From the NCBI GenBank assembly GCA_932294295.1, contig OW028574.1, forward strand, positions 12,658,215-12,722,214: DNA of 64,000 nucleotides. Reading direction: 5' to 3'. A model generated the notes under the pieces. That model ran no database searches. It had not been told where the DNA came from and saw only the letters and a list, made by a program, of their open reading frames with translations. The position numbers and the translations under genes were made by a program. This stretch comes from Alitta virens. Taxonomy: Eukaryota > Annelida > Polychaeta > Phyllodocida > Nereididae. Shown here in pieces: positions 58,701 to 64,000 of this stretch (position 1 is its first letter; every line of letters starts with the position of its first letter).

Positions 58701-59465
58701 GGCTGCATTACGGGAAAAATGAGTGCAAATGGCTGACGCTACATTGTCAATATTGCCTAACTGCTCGATATAATTTCTGTTTTGAATCGTGGCAACTTTC
58801 AGCCATTGATTTGTTGCGTTCTGCCAAACTGAAAATGATCTTAACACCATACTTGGCTGATACCTGTGTGCTATGGTATTGGCTTATATTAGTCCGACAA
58901 ACTGCCCCACGACGACTGTCGGCGTGCTCGCAAATGACAACAATGTTTCGGTCTAATATTGGCTGATAAATGCAAGTGCGCAGTCATTACTCCAAACCTC
59001 ATCACCCTGCCCTCCATTGCATGAGATGCAGTCATTACAAAATGTAATTATGTCAACTCAGCATTAGCCTTATTTACTAATTATGATAAATGGCTACATC
59101 AATCGAATTTTGTCCTATGGTTTGCATGCTCAGGAAATGTCAGCCAATGGTTAGGCCAATGCTACACCTGATATTTCATGACATTCTCTGTCTAATATCA
59201 GGTCATTTTCTTGTTACCTTGTCATGCAAATCAGAAATACAGTATTCATACACTCTCAATGGGCATGTGCCAACAACAATGCAGTCATTTATAAGCAGCA
59301 AAAAATTGTATGGCATGTTTACCATAATCAAACCAAATGGTGCTCAATGTTGCCAACTGGCATGTCTGCCACTCTCCTTTCTCTTTTTTCCACCTTCTAT
59401 TTCCTTTTGCTCTCTGTCCCTTCATTCTCCCTTCCTCTCTCACTTTCCTATCTTTCCTCCGCATT
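55760..59465. other. Intergenic, no gene recognised
   Basis: A 177-codon plus-strand frame at 57756-58289 lacks any recognisable domain and has no coding-like neighbours. An 11-base G run lies at 58646-58656. Confidence 0.35.
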
Positions 59466-59469
59466 AAAA

Positions 59470-59592
59470 CTCCTCTCCTCTCCTCTCCTCTCCTCTCCTC
59501 TCCTCTCCTCTCCTCTCCTCTCCTCTCCTCTCCTCTCCTCTCCTCTCCTCTCCTCTCCTCTCCTCTCCTCTCCTCTCCTCTCCTCTCCTCTC
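59470..59592. repeat. TCCTC pentanucleotide microsatellite, ~24 units
   Basis: Pure (CTCTC/CTCCT)n tract of about 123 bp, followed by an 8-bp TATCCCTC array at about 59635-59663. Open frames of 140-176 codons crossing it are repeat artefacts. Confidence 0.97.
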
Positions 59593-59669
59593 TATTCTAT
59601 CTCTATGTCTCTCTTCCTCATTCCCTGCTCTCCCTATCCCTCTATCCCTCTATCCCTCTATCCGACTGT

Positions 59670-62050
59670 CTTCTTTCTATATCTACCTCTATTCCTCTTC
59701 CAAAACATATTGCACTCAGCTCAGTTTTCACCCCATCGCCCCAAGGGAGCTTAGACTTCTAGGAAGGGTAAATGTTTGTGTCACGCCCTCTACAAGAACC
59801 CTCCGACTAAACACTACACAGGATAAACAACAATTTGCACCAGAGACCAAACAAGGCTGGCCAGCTGACCTCTGTCCACCCTCAGCCACTAATATACATT
59901 GTCAGTTGCTGACCAGCGGTGGGATGGTGCAGAAACGCTGGTGGAATCGACAAAAAGTTTCAATGCTTATTTCCACTCATCAAACCCCAAGGGGTAGGTA
60001 AGACACATATGGTGGAGCACTATGTATACTATAGTACATGTATTTATGGGTTAGCAGCAGCTTGTAACACTTATGCGTTATTCTCACAGTGGTACCCAGC
60101 ACTAAATTATAGCTGGAGGAGTCGGAGAGTCTTTACACCCCAAAATCAGATAATGTGGAAAGACTACAGCTGAATGGGGAAGGCTTTGCATCCTTAAAAC
60201 CCCTTACACAAACACCATCAACAAGAGAGGCATAATAATGAATAAACGTGCGCAGAATGGCCCAACACAGCTTTAGGTATTTGCTATGCACTAGATGGGA
60301 GTATTATCTTAATCTCAATTATTGCATTGCATGTGGAAGCTCAATAGCATTGGGCAACAGTGTGCCTTGAGTAAGAGACACATCAAATCTACAAATGGAA
60401 TTTCAGGAGAGGTTCCCAGTAAGTCTTGTGTTTATCTTCATAAAAGCAGTCACAGGTTTGAGTGGGCCTTCGTCATGGGGACCCTAATGGCAACAAATTT
60501 ACCTCATCCCAACACGACGTTGACGCCCTCGTGCTCTTGTTTTAGATCCTATAATGGAAGAGATCTATCTCACTGAGCACAAATGACAACCTCTTGTCTT
60601 TAGGGATGGATTTGTCCTGTTCTGCTCTCTGAGTAACATCGCTTTTTGTAGGTCCATCGCCCCTTTGTACCGCAGAGGCCCACAATTTACTTTTACGAGG
60701 ACAAAGGTCTCTATTTACCCCAATATAGGGTGTCAGGAAAAGCCCCCGGCTTGGTATTACCCAAAAAGACAAGAGAGTGCCGAAATGGCCATAGGCCGAT
60801 ATGACTGAATACCGAAATGACCTGCAGCGGGCGTGCACTAGCGGTGAATTATAGGACACGGCGCTTTAAACAAATCGTTTGCTGCTCTCCCAGGCAATTC
60901 ACTCGAACTGTGAATCAATAGGCCAGCTTTGTCTTGTGGATTTTTCATCTGGGAGGAATTACCAACAGTTTGAACAATTTGCCTCGGTTTCAGGAGACAA
61001 TTGCAGAGAGAAAGGGAAGCAATTCTTTGCACGTGGCTCCCAGCTGCCTTCATATAATATACAAGCCCTGTGGCTGGCATGGAAACAACCCTGATTATTG
61101 CCTAATAGCCAGTGATGGATGAACAGACTAATTAAGGCAGGATAATCAGACTTGCCTTCAGATGCAGCTCTAATAGGCTCCTATATTTGCTTATATTGAT
61201 ATTTAGGGTCTCGGTCGTGCCCCATGCATCTGTATAGCCACTGCAATGGGCCATGGACCCGGACAATCTGCACACGGGACAAGTCATCACTCAATCCTAT
61301 CGACTGCAGCAGCAGTATCCAATGGCTTACAAGGAGGTCACCAAGATGCAAAGTATTGATATATCCAAGGAGATGTCCCAGGGATCTAAGCAATTGAAGC
61401 TGGCACAGCAGCCAAGGGAGGGGACCCAGTGAGTCAGAAATGAAATATCGGTCAGCTGTCCAGGCAAATCTGGGAGAATTATCACCCATCACCAAGACCT
61501 TGGCTCCGCATCAAGCTCGTGTCAATCAAATCACATTGAAACTGCTGGAAAACGTGTGGGGTAATTGAAAAAGATAATTTGCTGCATTAACATAACTCCT
61601 GGCGCAAGGCTATGACGCAGCGAGGATCAAAGAATATGAAGAATCAGTTCGACCACATCAAGGAGCCTCTGTCTGCCAATGTCTTTTGTAGGTGTTAGGG
61701 AAGCATCTGCAACCTGGATAACTAAGGCTTGTATTCTGGGCATGACATCCTCACATAGAACAGATTGTTCCCTGCTCTGTTTTGACATGTGCAGATAAAA
61801 GCCTTCTGCCCTCCAAGGCATCTTGCCATTGTCTTAGAAGTTTCTAGGGTCGAGAAGAACCTGGCCGTTGGTCAAGCCCATTGACCGCTGGTCAAGGCAA
61901 AGTCAATATTTAATCTGAAGAGGGTGAAATGTCACACAGCCACACAGAGAATGGATTTGGGCTAAATCATTTCTGTCTTTGCAATTTGACATTCATTGGC
62001 CTTTAAACCATCTTCCAAGGAGGCACGATTCACCCCATGCAGCATTATGG
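59670..62050. other. Intergenic, possibly regulatory
   Basis: No gene recognised. 60850-61150 is dense in E-box (CAGCTG), CAATTG and homeodomain-type (CTAATTAAG, GGATAATC) cores, which would suit an enhancer, but this is only an impression. Confidence 0.3.
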
Positions 62051-62051
62051 C

Positions 62052-62140
62052 AATAGAATAGACTAGAATAGAATAGAATAGAATAGAATAGAATAGACTA
62101 GAATAGAATAGAATAGAATAGAATAGAATAGAATAGAATG
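62052..62140. repeat. AATAG pentanucleotide microsatellite
   Basis: (GAATA)n with two GACTA variants. A degenerate continuation occurs at 62225-62281. Confidence 0.97.
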
Positions 62141-62284
62141 ACAGGACTATCAGGAATTGAACTGAACAGTGACATGCCTCACCAGGAATATAATAGAATG
62201 TAATCTAATGGGAGGATTCATTAGGAATAGAATAGAATAGGGTAGAATAGAATAGGATATATAATATAATATAATAGAATATAT

Positions 62285-64000
62285 GTGGTATATGGCGGCT
62301 TGTGGTGCATGGGCCAATCTTAGAGCAGCAGCAGTCCCACAGAGGTTTCTTGTATCCTGCGCCAAATAATTGAACAGCCTCACACACATCATTGCAGTGA
62401 GCTGTCTTATGGCCCAAGGGACCTGGTATCGGAATACAAACGGCCAGAGGAGCACTCGGCAAAGTCCAGTTGATGTCCCCCCCCCCCCCACCAAATGACC
62501 CAAATATGACAAAGCTGCCAGAGGCTGGGCCAGGGGCATCATATGATGATGTCCATTGCTGGACTAGCCCAAATACAGCAACTATAAAATGGCGAAGTGT
62601 CCAGCTGCAATATTCATTACTTAGTTCAGGTATGGCAGTAGTGGTCTCTAAGATGCTGCCAACTGGCCAGCCTTCAAACCCACCCAGCCATTCAATAGTG
62701 GAATCCCAGGGCAGAACAGTAGACAATAGGTGATTGCCTGCACTATGGGAGGGCTGGCAGGGCTTCATTTCATTGAGTTAAGAAAGCACGGTCAGTGTGC
62801 ACTGCTTAGTCAAGGGGAGTCAGGACAAGAGAGGTATGAAGATCGATTGACTGCCATTTGAGAAGAGTTTCACCTCATCATTTCCATCAGCAGCCACCTG
62901 CAAAACACCCCCACCCTGCTAGCCTGAGTGTCCACCTCCATCAAACTCTATTGCATCATTCCCTGCACCAAACACGGCAGCAGATGTAGCCCCTACCTTT
63001 CAAGTCTTTTTGCTGAAGCTTCATGCATGATTTATGACCTAGCCAGTCTTTGCATGCAGATGGGCTCTTTTTGAAAACACGACCGTTTTAACAATGTATA
63101 AAGCTGAGGAAAAACGCTGATAAACGGTGTCTGCTGTAAGATGCCAGGTCTTCAGGCCGCATCTCAAGCTAAAGATGTTTCAGCAAGAACAACAAGAGCT
63201 ACAAACAACAACGAAAAACTGCAGAAACAAAAAATAATATAAAACTTAGAATAAAAGAAATTGCATCAACAGGACAGCCTTGTCGAGGCACTGACCTTTG
63301 TATCAGATCAACAATGCTGAAATATGTAGATGTCCTTGTGCTGTATTACAACTCCACCCCAGGGGTTCCATTGGGAGGGGCAATGGGGTAAAGAATATTT
63401 ATCTCAGGTTCCTGGTCCCATTCTCCCCCCCCCCCCCCCAAGGAAGCCTGTCCTGCCTTCTACAATAACAATAGGCATCAATAAACGTATGGCAAGCTGC
63501 CATATATGGAGGGATACTTCTTCTTTGGGAAAGAAACCTAAGAGCCAAAGCTTAAAATGACGTCTTCCATAACATAAAGACTTCTTAAAACACAAAACTC
63601 CAGAAGCAAAGAAAGAGGAATGTTGCACGATTTGCACAAAAGATATACCAGCGCAAAAGAAGAACTAGCACCCACACAGTAATGTCTCAAATTTCACAAA
63701 GAACAGAAGACATATTGGGGCCACAAATCCCTCCTAACGCTGACAGCCTTGTCTTAGGTCTGCAATATAAAAAAACTTCTTACTGTAACTTGAGCCAAGA
63801 AGGTCTTTTGCTATTAGCCTGTTTGCAGTCCGTGGGCTGTGTAAGTGTTTGACCTTTTAAGGCATGAGGAGAAATCAAACAGTGGCTGCGTAAACGATTA
63901 AAGTGAAAGGCGAGGTGTGAAGTTTAAAAATCTTCAAAAGATCAATACATTGCTCCTGCCTATATTCAGCTCCTGGCCTTTGAAGCCAAAATATTTTGAC
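62285..64000. other. Intergenic with C homopolymers
   Basis: C runs of 13 (62477-62489) and 15 (63425-63439). No domain-bearing frame. Confidence 0.4.

Noticed and set aside
59090..59762. Frames of 125-176 codons rich in LLSSPLLSSP
   Set aside because: Translations of the pure TCCTC microsatellite and its flanks.
1..64000. CRISPR array, phage or bacterial operon
   Set aside because: No regularly spaced identical repeats with unique spacers, no dense coding, and animal-type genes and retroelements throughout.

Overview
This is metazoan nuclear DNA: AT-rich, mostly non-coding, littered with decayed retroelements and simple repeats, with one convincing protein-coding gene. That gene is a Shaker-type (Kv1) voltage-gated potassium channel on the minus strand at 39015-40412, whose T1 domain, six membrane segments and TVGYGD filter are all in one uninterrupted exon. 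With the retroelement types present (CR1/Jockey-like non-LTR elements, tRNA-derived SINEs) the source looks like an invertebrate animal, perhaps a marine deuterostome or lophotrochozoan. I cannot name the species or phylum from sequence alone.

Layout. 0.6-17 kb is a graveyard of non-LTR retrotransposons in both orientations: minus-strand pieces at 0.64-1.24, 1.80-2.51, 6.57-10.16, 13.15-13.76 and 16.50-17.07 kb, and a plus-strand piece at 10.59-12.72 kb that is itself broken by two insertions, one of them a ~316-bp MITE-like repeat found again at 19.75 kb. tRNA-like SINE heads occur at 13.8, 16.0, 48.3 and perhaps 53.2 kb. 17-27 kb is unannotatable intergenic DNA with a few repeated modules, including a hairpin with a compensatory base-pair change between its two copies (4.89 and 22.80 kb). 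27-30.3 kb holds an 840-bp G-rich minisatellite, a foldback element containing a B-box, a 44-bp tandem repeat and tetranucleotide arrays.

30-38.8 kb contains promoter-like clusters (CCAAT, YY1-like, CACGTG and ETS-like sites at 33.1 kb; YY1-like pairs at 34.8 kb) but no gene I can recognise. A tandem pair of CTCF-like motifs lies about 190 bp beyond the 3' end of the channel gene. Upstream of the channel (higher coordinates) are a CRE, a CCAAT box, CTG tracts and a cluster of ATGTGCTAT motifs. 41-64 kb is intergenic or intronic, with motif clusters at 43.6-44.1 kb, many CAG/CTG tracts, microsatellites, and a GC-rich patch at 54.8-55.7 kb holding a possible short exon.

The channel has two notable features visible in the sequence. 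The outermost S4 gating arginine (Shaker R362) is isoleucine and the innermost lysine (K380) is glutamine. The C-terminus ends about 11 residues after S6, without the usual PDZ-binding tail. I found no CRISPR array, operon or prokaryotic system. All other long reading frames, including the two of about 300 codons across the minisatellite, are best explained as repeats or chance.
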